In this document: positions 22,775 through 35,082 of the stretch, piece by piece | Numbering within the stretch: position 1 is the stretch's first letter | Layout: each line of letters starts with the position of its first letter | Origin: Marvania coccoides | Taxonomy: Eukaryota > Chlorophyta > Trebouxiophyceae > Chlorellales > Chlorellaceae | Direction: 5' to 3' | DNA length: 64,000 nt | NCBI GenBank assembly: GCA_963854735.1 | Contig: OY978106.1 | Span: 496,001 to 560,000 of the forward strand | The notes under the pieces: generated by a model | Database searches by the model: none | What the model was told of the DNA's origin: nothing | Seen by the model: the letters and a program-made list of their open reading frames with translations, nothing else | Position numbers and translations under genes: made by a program

Positions 22775-23473
22775 TCAATTGTGGCGGCCGCAGTGTAACA
22801 AGCTGCCCGCTCCCAAAAAGAGCCCGAAAACCTGCAGAATAAAGGTAAAGAAATGCGTGGTATGAGCATTGTTGCATTCGCCGGCTTTGAGATCAGTTGG
22901 GAGATATGCCTTTACTGTTTTTGCAGCAAAAAGTGACGTCGTCATTTTTTCTCTCTTTGAGAACGCAGGAACTCACCGCTGCGCTGCTCATCGTGGTCTG
23001 CCCGATGTAGCGAATCTTATACAGACCAGGGACTTTGTAGCGGAAGGCTTCATATGTGCCGTAAAGCGCTCCTGCACGCAATGCATAACGGAACAAGGAA
23101 AACAATCAGAAGGTGAAAAAATCGGAATCTTAGAACGCTCGCCATAAAAGAGGAGTTTTCCCAGCTTATCAAGCTTATTGATGCCAAAAATAATACTCAA
23201 CAGCCGCCCAACAGGCGATAAAGCGACTCCTGCACTGCCTGCCTTTTCCATATTTTCTCGCTTGCCACGCCAGAGACACAAACTGACCTATCGATGCCCC
23301 CAACGCTCCGCCTACAGCAGCCCCTGTGGCTACTCGGTTCATGCATTGCTGATCGATCAAACCCACTGCGATTCCAAGGCGAAGAGAAGAAGGTGAGCGA
23401 GACGGCGGAGTGGTGGACAGGAAAAAACAACTATAGTCTCATAAGTTGAATGGAAACAGTATAGTGGCTTACT
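22775..23473 (-). CDS. ROMO1: reactive oxygen species modulator 1 (ROMO1/Mgr2)
   Basis: complement(join(22775..22831,22977..23071,23288..23365,23473..23473)), 76 aa, against ~79 in the family. Small inner mitochondrial membrane protein; the yeast homologue Mgr2 is a lateral gatekeeper of the TIM23 translocase. Two glycine-rich hydrophobic segments: RVATGAAVGGALGASIGAL, then YGTYEAFRYKVPG, KIRYIGQTT and AVFGLFLGAGSLLHCG, all as in plant homologues. No plain ATG gives the expected N-terminus. A 5' exon ending CACAGAAA (donor GTAAGC at 23472) joined to acceptor ATCGCAG (23366) builds the ATG across the junction: A from 23473 plus TG from 23365-23364, giving MGLIDQQCMNRVATG. If this is wrong, translation could start at the internal ATG nearby. 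Confidence 0.9.
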
Positions 23474-23899
23474 TTCTGTGGTTTAAAGTGAGTATATTGA
23501 CGTACTTGTGTGCCCCGCAGCTACGTTCAAAATCAGTGGGAAAAAATATGATTATTAAAAAAATAGTTTTCTTTGCACTCCCAGCACCCTTCACTGCCAA
23601 AGTGCTGCAGTTCTAAATTGGTTTATAAAATGGAATTTAGTTGTTAAAAGGCTGCACCAACCGAGTTTTCAATGCTGTTGTGTGATCACAAAGAAAATTT
23701 TGACTATTTGGTTTTTAGAGACGCTTTCCGCCCTGATTAGCGAACCCAATATCTTTAAAATATTCACAACCTGCTAATCAAATCCTCAGGTGCACTGGAG
23801 CTTGCGTTTTGCGCTACACTTGTTTTATTGGTCCCACTCTTTTCCCCATCTTTCGCGCACCCTGCCCTCCCCGCACGGCCATATATTCGATATTCAAAT
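23474..23899. promoter_or_regulatory. divergent region ROMO1 (-) / MscS (+)
   Basis: 426 bp that include the ROMO1 5'UTR and both promoters. No gene seen. Confidence 0.35.
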
Positions 23900-25876
23900 A
23901 TGCACTCGTCGCTGTCCACCAAACCCACAATGCGGGCGTTTCGCTCGCCCGTCCACCCTGCTTGTTCTCCATCTCTTTCATTTTGCCCCTCTCGCTTCCC
24001 TGCGCATCTCCCGACCCTCTCCACCCCCGCCAAACCCGCCCGCGCCGTTCCTATCCCCGTCGCCCAGGCTGCAGCTGCAGGCATCGCCACCTCCGACGGC
24101 CTTTTAATCCGAGCTACCACCGGCGTCCCTCTCGTTGAAATTTTCAAGTCTATGACGCTCATGGAGGCCGCAGCGCAGAGCGCCACCCTCATTGGCATGG
24201 TGGTAGTCGCCTGCTTCTTTGGCGACCGCATCATCGGCTTTCTGGGCGCCAAAATCGAGGCAGCACTCGGCAGAAAAGAAAACAATTCAGGCTCCCCGCT
24301 GGCCCGCCTGGCGGGCACGGTGGTGGGCGCCGCGGAGAACCCCACCCGCGCCCTGCTGCCCTGGTTCGGCCTGACCTACGTCAGCACCGTCCTGGCCGCT
24401 TTTGCCGAGGTTTCTATGATGCGGTGGGTGGCGCGTGACCAAGGGATCAAAACGCTGGCAGGGGCGTGGGGAAAGAGGGTGTGGGTGGCTCTCCAGGACT
24501 TTGTGCAGCTCATGCAGGACCTCAGCGAGGTGGTGGTCATCTTCTGGGCGTAAGTTGAACTTTTTTTTCCTCTCACTTTCTTCTTCCTCTGCATATTTTA
24601 CATCGAAGCAAATTTTCTGCCGCCTCTTTTCTACTCGTTTCTTCCGTTTTGACCCCATTGCGTTCTCCAGACGTAAATGAATAAACAGTCAGCACTGCTG
24701 AACTCAGCCAAATCCACCCTTCCTCACGTTTTATCCCTCTCTCCCCCCCCCCCCCCTCCTCTCACATACTAAACAACAGTGCTTGGTTCGTGATCAACCT
24801 CAAGGACCGCCTCGTCAAGGGGATCATGGCTAATGCCGCTGCCGACCCTGCTATTGAAGAGGACACCATAGCTCGCATCGTGTACCCTGTGTCCACTCTC
24901 ATCTCATGGGCAACCGTCGTGCTCGCTGGCCTAACCTCCTTCACCGCCATGGGCTTCAACGTCCAGCCCCTACTCGCCTTTGGCTCCGTCTCAACCCTCG
25001 CAGTCGGTTTCGCTGCCCAAAGCACCGTGGCCAACGTGGTTTCCGCGTTCTCGCTGTACACCTCGCGGCCGTTTATTGCGGGGGATCGGGTGCAGCTGAA
25101 GACGATGAGCGGGGGGCTGGTGGTGGCGGGTACTGTGGAAAAAATTATGCCGATGAACACAGTGATCAAGACCGACGCAGGCATGCCAGTGTGAGTTGCT
25201 TTAGAGGTTATTTAATATAAATAATTGCAGAATAAAGGCCTATTTTAGTTTCGGCAGGAAAGCATTGGATGCCAATTAAATCTCGCTCATGGAGTTTCTT
25301 GCTTTTTTATCCAACGCAGGTTTGTGCACAACAAGGACATTGCCTCCTCCCTGCTGATCATTAACGAGTCCAAGCTGCTGCGCACGCCCTATACCAACGC
25401 CTATCCCTCCCTCGACACAACAATCACCCTGCGCTACCAGGTGCGTTAAAATCATCGCTCCTTTTGAAACAATAATTAAATTGCCCATTACGATGTCTGA
25501 TCTGCCGTATGTGTCATCGTACGCACCCTCACCTTACATTGAATCTTAACACTTTAAATTACAGGATGTGGACAAGGTGGCGGCCATCCAAGACGATTGC
25601 ACTGCCTGGCTGAAGGCACACCCTGACGTGCTGCCAGGAGCCACCTGCAAGTGTGCCATGACTGGGTTCGACCTGCACGGCCCCATCATGGAAATTAAAG
25701 CCATCCTGAAGCGGGAGTGCTCTTCACGAAAGAGCGCTGTGTTCCGGGACATGCTGCTGTACGTGGAGCGTTGCGTGAGGAGGAACGGGGCGTACCTGGC
25801 CACGAAAGAGTACGTGGCGCTGCCTCCGGCGGTATCAGCGACGGAGGAGAACGGCAGCATGGAGCTTCCCGCGTGA
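23900..25876 (+). CDS. mechanosensitive channel of the MscS family (MSL2/3-like), plastid-type
   Basis: join(23900..24549,24780..25190,25320..25440,25565..25876), 497 aa. MscS proteins open under membrane tension; plant MSL2/3 sit in the plastid envelope and set organelle shape and osmotic balance. Residues 1-60 are Ser/Pro/Arg-rich without acids, like a plastid transit peptide. Membrane segments about 85-105, 145-165, 205-225, 245-265. The pore helix and beta domain are canonical: LAVGFAAQSTVANVVSAFSL (pore-lining TM3) then PFIAGDRVQL, GTVEKIMPMNTVIKTDAG and VFVHNKDIASSLLIINES. The C-terminal alpha/beta cage follows. An in-frame TTG upstream (23828) is less likely than the ATG at 23900. Confidence 0.92.
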
Positions 25877-26174
25877 TTAAGTTAGTCAATACTTTATTTA
25901 TTTATATTTCTTTTGCGCATTTTGATCATTAATCCTGTGATTTTGTTTGCTGCCTGCTGAGGTATCAAAGTTAGAATTGAAAAATGTACGACTTCCAAAA
26001 TTTGTGATTTTGTATTTATCCTGTCGTGTGTACTGTTGTGCTCTGTCGTTCCGTCTGACGTGCAAGCTTGAAAACACTGCATATCTAGCATAATTATCGC
26101 CCAAAATTAATTTCTACATCTCTTTGGATCAAATTTTACCAATACTAGGATGTACAAATCAGTTTTTTCAGTTT

Positions 26175-27896
26175 CTAGTTCCCTCGCAACTCTTTCAAAA
26201 TCTCTTCCGCTGCCACCCGCCCAGATTTCAGAGCCCCGTCCAGCGTGGACGTCGTTCGGTGGTCTCCAGCGACCCACCTGCAAGGTGCAAAGAACGTAGA
26301 TATGATTTTAAATCCAGTAAAGATAACCATTTCGTAGGCATCAACCCAGTTTTCTTCCCTCCCTTTCACTCACAGTCCTCCCCCAAGGCGCTCTGTCCTG
26401 AAGGCATTGGTGGGCGGGGCTTGGTTTGGCTGCGCGTAGGGAATGCGGTAGGTCCTGAGGTGGCGCCAGCTGGCCACTTCGCCGGCGCCGAACCACACGC
26501 CAAGCTCTGCCAGCACCTTCGCCTGCATTTTTTGAAAAAGAAAGAGAGGGAAGCGGTTAAAAGAAGAGAAGACGAAAGCTCGAATTTCGTTATCGCCTCA
26601 AAGAAAGAATCCAGCAATATGTTGACAAGTGCATTGGTAAAATTTGAAGCACTATCCATGCGATCCAACGATAAATAAATGCAAGTAAAATCGTAAAGAA
26701 AGTGCATTTACCTGCAGATCCGCATCTGTCAGCTCTGGAAGCGTCCCCAGGGTCGAAACTGACACCAGGGTCTGCCCAGGGGGGGCATACGAGGAAGAAA
26801 CTTCCGACGGGAAGCAGCAGTTATTTACGATACCGCCTACGCCGTCTCCGTCCAAATACAGCACGTTTCCAGGCAGCGGAGGTCGGGGGGCGGCGAAATA
26901 GAGGCAGCAGGTACCCACAGGGGCTGCGTCTTTGCTGGGAGCTTGGTTTAAATTTGCCCCAAGCAGCGCCTGCGCTTGGGGGCCTTCCACCGCCACCACG
27001 ACGGCTTTGGCGGTGAGCAAGGTGCCGTCTGCGAGGTGCACGGAGGGTGAGGCCGCTCCATCGCCACTGGGGGTGACTCGAGTGGCTTTAGTGTTCAAAA
27101 GAAGGGCATTGGGCGGGAGCTGAGCTGCCATCTGCGCCGGCACCGCGCCGATGCCCGCCGCGGGCAGACAGTTCTGCCCTGTCGCTAGCATGCGCATCAC
27201 GAACGAAAAAAGGCGCGACGTCGTGCCGAGACCTCGGTCGAAGAAAATGCCACCGAGGAAAGGACGAAAAAATCTATCGATGATGGCCTCGCTGAACCCC
27301 TCGTCGCGCAGGCGCTGCAGGATGGTGGTTTCGGGGGCGGCCAGCAGGTCGTCCACGCTGCCCAGCAGGCTTTTCAGCCGAAACAAGCCAACGTTGATTT
27401 TGTCAACAGGGGAGCCGATTGGGTTCGTTAGGCTGGCAATGCCGTCGATGGGGTGACGCAGCGGGTCTGCCACGCGGTGGAACGCGCCGTTCCAGCGCAC
27501 CAGCGCTCCAGCGTAGAAGGGACGAAGGTCAAGTCCCGAGAAATCCAGGGCGGTTTTTGCTTCAGGGTAGGATGAGAGGAAAATTTGAAAGCCGCGGTCC
27601 AGGAGGAAGCCGTCCAGCTGGTCGGTGCGCACGCGGCCGCCCACGCCATCCGAAGATTCGACGATCTGCACGGGAACGCCGGCAGAGTGAAGCTTCACCG
27701 CTGCGTTGAGTCCAGCCACGCCAGCTCCCACCACGATGACGTCGGGCGATGCGCTGGCGGTTGCGGCGCAGAGGGATCGGGAGCGGCGGCGACCGCGGGG
27801 AGGAGTGCGAGTGAACAGCTTTGAGATGTGTGGTGATTTTGAAGCGAGGGTGAACATCTGGGCTTGGCCCCGGCAGGGATAGGCCTGGGCCAGCAT
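26175..27896 (-). CDS. FAD-dependent amine oxidase/desaturase-like oxidoreductase, likely plastid
   Basis: complement(join(26175..26277,26374..26522,26712..27896)), 478 aa. N-terminal dinucleotide fold: VIVVGAGVAGLNAAVKLHSA followed by the acidic end VESSDGVGGRVRT, and the C-terminal FAD motif WVAGDHRTTSTLDGALKSG, typical of the flavin amine oxidase/phytoene-desaturase-like superfamily. Residues 1-48 (KLFTRTPPRGRRRSRSLCAA) look like a plastid transit peptide. The middle has GGIFFDRGLGTTSRLFSF and VVAVEGPQAQALLG typical of the plant homologues annotated only as NAD(P)-binding oxidoreductases. Substrate unknown; not a close match to PDS, ZDS or CRTISO cores. The exon 2/3 junction restores the conserved GD-x-x-x-x-TL-GA motif, so the model is firm. 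Confidence 0.9.
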
Positions 27897-28103
27897 TTTG
27901 AACTTGACTTAAATAAAATAAAAATATAGAGCCCAGCTTGCGTGGATTAAATCGATTTTGGATGAAGCGAGGAAGCTAGAGGGAAGTCAGCTCTTGACCC
28001 CCCTTTTTGCGTCATATGTATGTATGCTTATAATTATTAGAAATTTTCAAAATTTGAATTGTTGCAGGTATTCATTTCAATTTCAGCATATATAAATCTA
28101 CTC

Positions 28104-29959
28104 TCAAGTGATATAGTTTCTTCTCCTGAAATTATCAATCGACAGCCGCAGCATTGCCCCCAGCGTCGCCTTCTGGCTGCTGAACCGCTTATCATGCTCC
28201 ACAATCTGCAGCTCACTGTGCAACACGTACGCCCCCCACATGGGCACAGCATCCGCAGCTTTTTCTCCCGCTGCCAATGCCGCCCCACCAGGGGCCTCAG
28301 TGGTGCATAGCTCTGCCGAGTACCGCGACAGCACTGAGCTCCACAGTTCCATCTGTCGGTAGTAGTCTTTTTCTGTGAGCAGAATGCAGGCGTGCGAGAA
28401 CGCTGGGTCTCGAGCCAACTGCCGCACCCGCGCCACCGCTGCGTCCACTTCTTCAACCGAAAAGAGGTGGTGGTCCTCGTGCGCGCCGCAGCCTTCCACA
28501 TAAGTGGCCCCCAACTGCCGCAGGTGCGCCTCCACAGTCTGCAACACACAAAGAAAACGTTAAATTTCCAAAGAGAAGAAGTAAACGGTGAGTTAAAAAC
28601 GAAAATATGGCAATTTTGAGGGGGAAAACAGCGGAAATTCCAGGATAAAGCGGTGGGGTTATTAGCCATAGGTATACTTATGTTAATCAGTAAAATAATG
28701 TGGTAAATGAGCGGGTTATAACTTACGAATGGGCTGCCGACTCCTGTGAGACACACCACCGCTGCCCCATGCAGCCTTCCCAGCCCTAGGTCCTCCCCTA
28801 GCCCCTGAAACTCGCTCATGTCCAAGCTGCGCTGCGGCGGCACCAGCGACCGCAGCGACACCGGCGCCATCTGCGTGTGAGTCATCAGAGCATGCTTTGG
28901 CAGCAGCGGCCCCAGCGTGCGCGTCGCAGCCGCCACGCCGTCCGGCCCCGCCAAATCCACGTGATGTAGGACAATGGAGTCAGTGCGTTTCAGTGCAGGG
29001 CGGTACGGTTCACGCAATGTGCCGCGAGGATGAAGGTGGCCGTTGCCAAAGGGAGAGAGCGCGTTGATGGCTAAAATATCAAAATCGCGCATAAGGGGGA
29101 GGTGCTGCAGGCCGTTATCGAGGAGGACTAGCCGAAGTGAGGGGTTTTCGTGCAGGATTTCACGCGCGCGCTGCGTGCTGTCCTCGTCGGTGACCTGCGA
29201 GAGCGGTTGATTGATTTTAGAAAGAAGAGGGGAAAATCGGCAGTTGCATATTGAGATGTTTATAAACTATTACGATTGAGTTATTTTGGGGGGATTTGAT
29301 AAGTTGCAGTACGTGAGCTATTAAAGAAAGGGGATTCGAGTGGGATTTCAGGAGAAAGGAGAAGCCAGCAGTTGTTTTTGATTCAACCGCCCCTGATAAT
29401 TTTATTTAGATGGTGATAAGAAAGAAAAGAAAGAAAATGTGCTGTAATGTGATTGTGGTTCAATACATAAACGAGTGGAAGAAAGTACGAATGCTTACGT
29501 GTATTGGTGTGTCGTCAAATACATGCCGCAGCATCACCACCTCGTCCATCGTGCCGCCGCCCAGCTGAATGACGAGAGACGCCAGGCCATGGTGCTGCCA
29601 GAAATGCCTGGCCAGGTACTCCACAAAGGGGGTCTTGCCGCTTGCACCCGTCAGGTGGCCTATGCTAATGACTGGAGCGGGGAGAGCAAAGGTGCTGAAG
29701 AGTCCAGATCGGTAGAGAAACTGGCGGGCAGGGTCACGGGCGGCGTTCAGGGCGGCCAGTGCGCTAAGAACAGGCGCCAGGAAGAGTCTGGAGCTGGGGG
29801 GGAGCGCACTGCAACAGGAATGACAGACGATGAGAATCTGACAAATTTGGGAAGGGATGGGAGGGGCAAGGATTTTCCTCACGGTATCTGCTTATCGGGA
29901 CATGTTTGTATCTGCTTAATTTTGAGAGCTAGACTCTCCCGCAGCCGGTTCCAACTCAT
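28104..29959 (-). CDS. LPXK: tetraacyldisaccharide 4'-kinase-like (lipid A pathway)
   Basis: complement(join(28104..28538,28727..29194,29499..29808,29883..29959)), 429 aa. LpxK phosphorylates the 4' position of the tetraacyl disaccharide lipid A precursor; plants keep mitochondrial copies of this bacterial pathway. P-loop around residues 72-82 is [12 protein letters not shown] (bacterial GNxxxGGTGKTP, with one Gly changed to Ala-Ser). The family block [34 protein letters not shown] and LLTEKDYYR follow in the right order. The first exon ([16 protein letters not shown]) lacks an obvious long presequence. All splice phases match. Bacterial enzymes are ~330 aa; the extra length is in the C-terminal exon. 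Confidence 0.93.
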
Positions 29960-30467
29960 TTTGATTGAAAAAATGCAACCTCCTCTCCGTCCGCTGCGTG
30001 ATCCTGCTGTTTCTATGAACGAATATTACGTATTTAATGCTTACAGACGCAAAGATCAGTCGCAATATGCGGGTGATCAGGCATAGGGAGGGCGCGAAGA
30101 CTCGCCTCGAGCAAAAAATAGGAAAATAAATGGCGATAATTTCACTCAGATGAATCTCGAATATTTCGGGCGACTCCAAAGAGTTGCGTCAAGTGCGCAT
30201 TGCCACAGAGATCGCTAAAACATAAGGTAATCATGTTGATTGGATCCCTTTGCCTTTTGTCTTTGTTTGGTTAATTCAGGGTCTGCAGCAAACAGTGCCT
30301 CCACATGAAGAGGAGAAGAATGGGCTGACGAGAGAGTGAGGTCCCCATAAAAGGAAGGGAATTTTGTGTGATGTATGGGGAAGGAGGGGGGGCTATCAAT
30401 GCTTACAACTCCTTGCCTTAGCTTGACAATAACATTTATTTTGATGTATACGAATTAATCCATCTTT
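29960..30467. other. intergenic, no gene seen
   Basis: 508 bp between the LpxK start and the end of the next minus-strand gene. Presumed LpxK promoter and upstream gene 3'UTR. Confidence 0.5.
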
Positions 30468-33400
30468 TCACGTTCTGTTGGCATGTGAATTTGTTGCTGT
30501 AACTGCCGCCGCTGAGGCACTGCTGGCGGCGACGCACAGCGCGCGATAGCACAGCCCCACAGCTAATTGGAATTGCGCTGCCGGGGTTTGAATAACTTCA
30601 AGCTCTCCCTCCTCCTTTTCTCCACCTACACCGAGAAGAACTTGCTTCAAAGCATGCACGCTTTCCACCTTTGCGCCCACAAGCACTGCCTGTACTGCAG
30701 CCAACGCTTCTGTTTCCGACACCCCATCCGGTGCAGCACCGCACAGCACCGCGGTGGCAGCGGCCTGCGCCAATACCAGCAGCCGCGCGGCAGCGCTTGC
30801 TGCAGCAACGGCAGCTGCCCTCCGCTGCTCCATCCACTTCTCTGCCAGCTCTGCGGCTTCCAGCGCGCGCACCATGTTTTGCATCACTGCCGCGACCTCC
30901 AGCGCTGCTCCTCCTTCCTTTCTTGCAGCTGCCGTTCGGTTCACCGCTGCTTTCCGTCGGACACCTCCCGACCTCACTAACCCGGGATTAGCCACAGCTT
31001 CGCAGTAGCTCACCATACCGTGCACCAAAGAACATACCTCCGCATCGTTGGGGTGTGCCACATCCAACCCAGCTGCCTCCGCTAGCGCCTTCCTTTTTTC
31101 GGATTCCTCAACAGCTGCCACAATATCAGTCAGCACAGCAGCAACCTGCTGCCCCTGCGACAGTGGCACTTTAATAGCTAGTCTGCGGCTGCTTCCAGCA
31201 GAAGAAATGATGGTCTGCGGGGGTGCGGCGGTATGAAGGAGCGACAAGCGGCGGAGCGCCTCGGTAGTTTCCTCAATGAAATGCAGCTTCGCATGCTGCA
31301 TGGCCACGGGCTCCATGCGCCGCAAGATCATGCCAGCGCTCTTCCCTGTTGATATTAAAACGTATAAAATGAACGAGTGTTGAAGTATTATCGCCAGGAA
31401 AAATGAAGTTTTGATCTATACAAAAAATTGCTCGCCTGTCATGTCCACGGGGCGGATGCAGTGCTTCACTCCATTGACCGCATAGCCACCAGCCTCCATC
31501 ACAGTGACGCAGCCGCGAGGCATAGGGATGCAAAACATGCCGTTGTTGTACCTAATGTAAAACAAAAGAAAAAGATCAGCAGCTGACGACATGAAATTGA
31601 CGGCTATATATTCATATGCTATTGACGGCTATATTTCATGTGTGCATGGAAATGAATGACTGGACTAACGAATACCCGTAATATGCGACAAGCACTTCTA
31701 TCCCTCTCACCCGTACAGCTGGGTGCCAAAAGACATGCGGCAGTCGGAGAAAAGGCGGAGCGAGAATATGGGCTGCTGGAAGCGCAGGGAGTCGTCAAAG
31801 TGGCTCTGCAGCCCCTCTGAGCCGTCGTGGTACACGTTGAGCGCAACCGAGTCGATGCTGTGGGGCGGCAGCACCTCGGCTGCTGCCAGCGGCGCCTCCA
31901 CCGAGGCCTGAGTAGGAAGCACGAGGTTAGAGCAAATTAGGAATAAGGAAGAATTAAGGGGGGAAATCTTGGAAAATATGAATTCTTAAGAAATGGGTGC
32001 TAATAATGTACTCTCTGTATCAATAACAATAAAAACAGCTCACGATAACGATGACTTAGAATTCCCCCTTCACCCATTGCGCCACACACCTTCACCCATG
32101 TTGGCGGCAGTGGCACATCCACCCTCACGCCTCTAGCTACCTGCGCGTCAAGCGCGCTGAGCTGCTCCCTGGTCCACAGGTACCGCGCGCCAAAAAAATA
32201 CTTTGTGCGCTTCAGGTTGCCGCCTCTGCCGTAGGTTGAATGCAGGCAAGCAGGCGGCAGAAGAAACCGCTTTGAGTCCAGCTCATCGCAGTGCGCTTCT
32301 ATTGCATCCAGCTCTGATGCAGAGAAGACTTCGGTATAAGTAGTTATCCCTGCAGGTAGTGGTGGCGTTGGCTCGTTTGCTTCGTTGTTTGGATGCGAGG
32401 AAGAGGGACGGGCTTTGGTTGAATTTGCTGCTGCTTCAGGGCCCTGCTGCTCCGATTGCTGCACTGCACCTGCCTGGCAGCGGTGCAGCACGTCTTGGTA
32501 GTCTGCTGGCGCCTCTCCAGATCTGAAAAACCACTCGGTCTTGGTGAATGACCGGCCGCCGTTTTCTTTTTGAATGGGGGTTTGTACCGCCAGCAAATGG
32601 TGGCTGAAGTGGTCTCTCGTGCCGATCAAGTACTGCGGCCATGGCACCTGCACGATAACAGGCAGCTCTTTCATCGAAAAAAGAAGTACTTTGCAAATAT
32701 TTTACTTTCGCCGATAATCCGCTGCTGCTGCGCAAAATCAAATAAAGGCTGATTTCACCTGCGATGTCGACGCCCCTCCGAGCCCCAAGGATGCCGCGCA
32801 CCCAGCTGCAAGCACCAGCGCCGCTGCAAAGCTGATGCTACTTTCGCCTTTGCCGCCGTCTCCTGCGATGCTTGCAGGCTGAGCCTCCACTTGGCTGCTG
32901 AAACCCAGATCTCCGTTGATTTCACGGTCTATGAGTGGCTTCAATTGAGCTGCAAGCGCGCTGCTCAGCGTGACAGCAGCCGCAGCACTGCCGCTACCTC
33001 CCAGGCTACGGCAATAGCCAAGCAACCGCTCCCAATTTCGCTGCTCGCATAGATGGCTCAGCTGCACCTCCACATTGCTCACGACTGATTGCAGCACGCT
33101 TCGCTCCTCCCTACAGGCGCCATTGAATAAAAAAAACATGCGTTGGAAAATATTAACATAAAAACATGGTTATATAACACATATAATTATTAAATTTCAT
33201 ACCTGTTCAAAGATTGCCACATTTTCTGATCCACGTAGAGCTCCAGGCGGCAGCTGGCAGTGTTCAGGCTCAGCCGCTGGTACGCTGGCTGTGCTGCTGC
33301 TTCGGCCGCCGGCTGGCTGTCTTCTCGCCCCGAATCTTCATTTCCATCCAAATTATTTGATGTTGCGTGCTGCAGTGCAGAACTAGCATCATCCGTGAGC

Positions 33401-34581
33401 AGCCCCAGCGCCCCTTGCAGCCTCCGAGCGGCGCAGCGTAGAGGCCACGTCCCGCCTACTCCTTTCTTTACTATCACGCCCAGCTGCAGGTTTGAAGACT
33501 CCAACGCTGCACACACAGGTTCCGCACTGCTTTCATCCCCATTATCTGCCTGATACGAGCACGGCACCACGCTCAAACTACCGCTGCCGCTGCCGCCGTT
33601 GCCGCCGCCGCTGACACCGCTGTTTCTTTCAATTCGGTAATGCAGGCACACAAACAGCCGGTCTTGCAGCAGCGCCGGTAGATCGGTGGCGCCGTCAATA
33701 ACCCGCGTGGACCCTCCAGCTGCTTGCAGCTGCGCGTGCCGCGTTGCAGCGTCAAACAAGTAACACTTCATGGCAGCTTCGTCTTTTAGCGGCAGTAAGG
33801 CCACCACGGTCGGGCTAGTCATTAGCGTGCGCACCGCCGCCGCCACGCGAGGGTCAGTACCAGGGAGGGCATCCTGCGGCGCTGCAGGGGAGCGGTACAT
33901 TAAATGAGGCAGGGGGGCTGTCCCCGAAGCAGCGCCGATTTGCCGGCTTTCACTTTTTACGACGTAGCTCACCCCCGCGGTGGGTCTGGGGCAGGGAGAA
34001 AAGTCTCCACTGTGCGAAGTAGCACCAAGGGGCTCTTTCGATGCTTTTTCTTTTTTTTCTACAGCTGCCAGCAGGCGCTCAGCAATGTGGCGTGCTGCAA
34101 TGGCCTGCACTGCGTGCGCTGCGTGCTGCGGGTCCTGCCCCTCGTGGAGCTGCGCCAGACGGTGCGCGGCTGCGAGAAGGGTTGTGGGAAGAGGTGAAGG
34201 GTCTTCTTTGGCAACTTCATTAGACGGTAGCAGCCAAGGGGAGGGGGAAAATGCGGCAGTTGGCTGTCCTGTGGTAGCTTGCAGCTGCAGCGCCGTAGGG
34301 GACGCAGGGACGGAGTTGTTGGCTGCGTGAAGGGCGCTAAGAAGGGTGATTTGGGGGGTCTGACGAAGAGAAAGGGAAGGGCGGAGCTTGGTCGACGGGG
34401 GAGTGAAAATTTCTAAAGGGGCGTCGGCAGGGCTGTACTTGGGCGTCGCGATCTTTTTGGGATCGGGGGAAGACAGCGGGTCGACGTCCGCTTTGCGTTT
34501 GCTGCCGCTTTGCTCTCGGGCTTGTGGGTCATCCGATGCAAGAGGTGTCAAATTATCGATTGCGGAAGCCGTCGATGCCAT
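30468..34581 (-). CDS. AlkB-homologue 2-oxoglutarate/Fe(II) oxygenase (ALKBH9/10-like) with long extensions
   Basis: complement(join(30468..31345,31436..31551,31711..31907,32090..32647,32759..33110,33203..34581)), 1159 aa. The core, about residues 690-890, aligns with plant ALKBH9/10 and animal ALKBH5, RNA m6A demethylases: SVALNVYHDGSEGLQSHFDD gives the HxD iron ligands, FSLRLFSDCRMSFGTQLYG, then KHCIRPVD (distal His) and GMILRRM (2-oxoglutarate Arg). Residues 1-460 are Pro/Ala-rich and mostly disordered with NLS-like SKRKAD; the last 290 residues are an Ala-rich helical region I cannot place. Exon 5 ends at a GC donor (ACAG|GCGAGC). The acceptor of exon 3 (32647) is the least certain boundary; alternative acceptors a few codons upstream exist. 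RNA demethylase activity is inference. Confidence 0.82.
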
Positions 34582-35082
34582 TTAATCGAATGTATAATGT
34601 CTTAAAGAACTTAGATCGATTGGGGTTTGGGTTAAATGTAAAGCAATAGTCGATCAGAGGTAAAATCAGGATCACAATTCTATTAAAAAAAGGTGAGAGA
34701 TTTCGTTGATTTCGGAGGCTGGCACCATGACAATAAAACTACAATAATCATCCAAATGCATCAGGCGATGCAAGACGATGAGCAGTGTAAATAAAGTACG
34801 AATCTTTTTTAGTTTTATTGACCTACTCTAATCTAACCCATAATCGCAATATAACGCTAGATAAAAAAATGAAAAAAATTAAAATCAAGTAGCTGCAAAT
34901 GCCTTGAATCAACTCAACCCACCTCGAAATATTCTGTTTTCAAAATTTTAAAGCCTTGAAAATTTTCAGCCACCTACGCCGCCTGCTATTCATTTTTGAA
35001 TCCGCAGCTATTCGCGTTCGGTTTAGAAATGCTGTAAATATTAGTGATCAATTGCATTATAAAATTCGGGAATTTCTTCATG
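34582..35082. other. intergenic, no gene seen
   Basis: 501 AT-rich bp between two minus-strand genes; promoter of the ALKBH-like gene and 3'UTR of the next. Confidence 0.5.
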
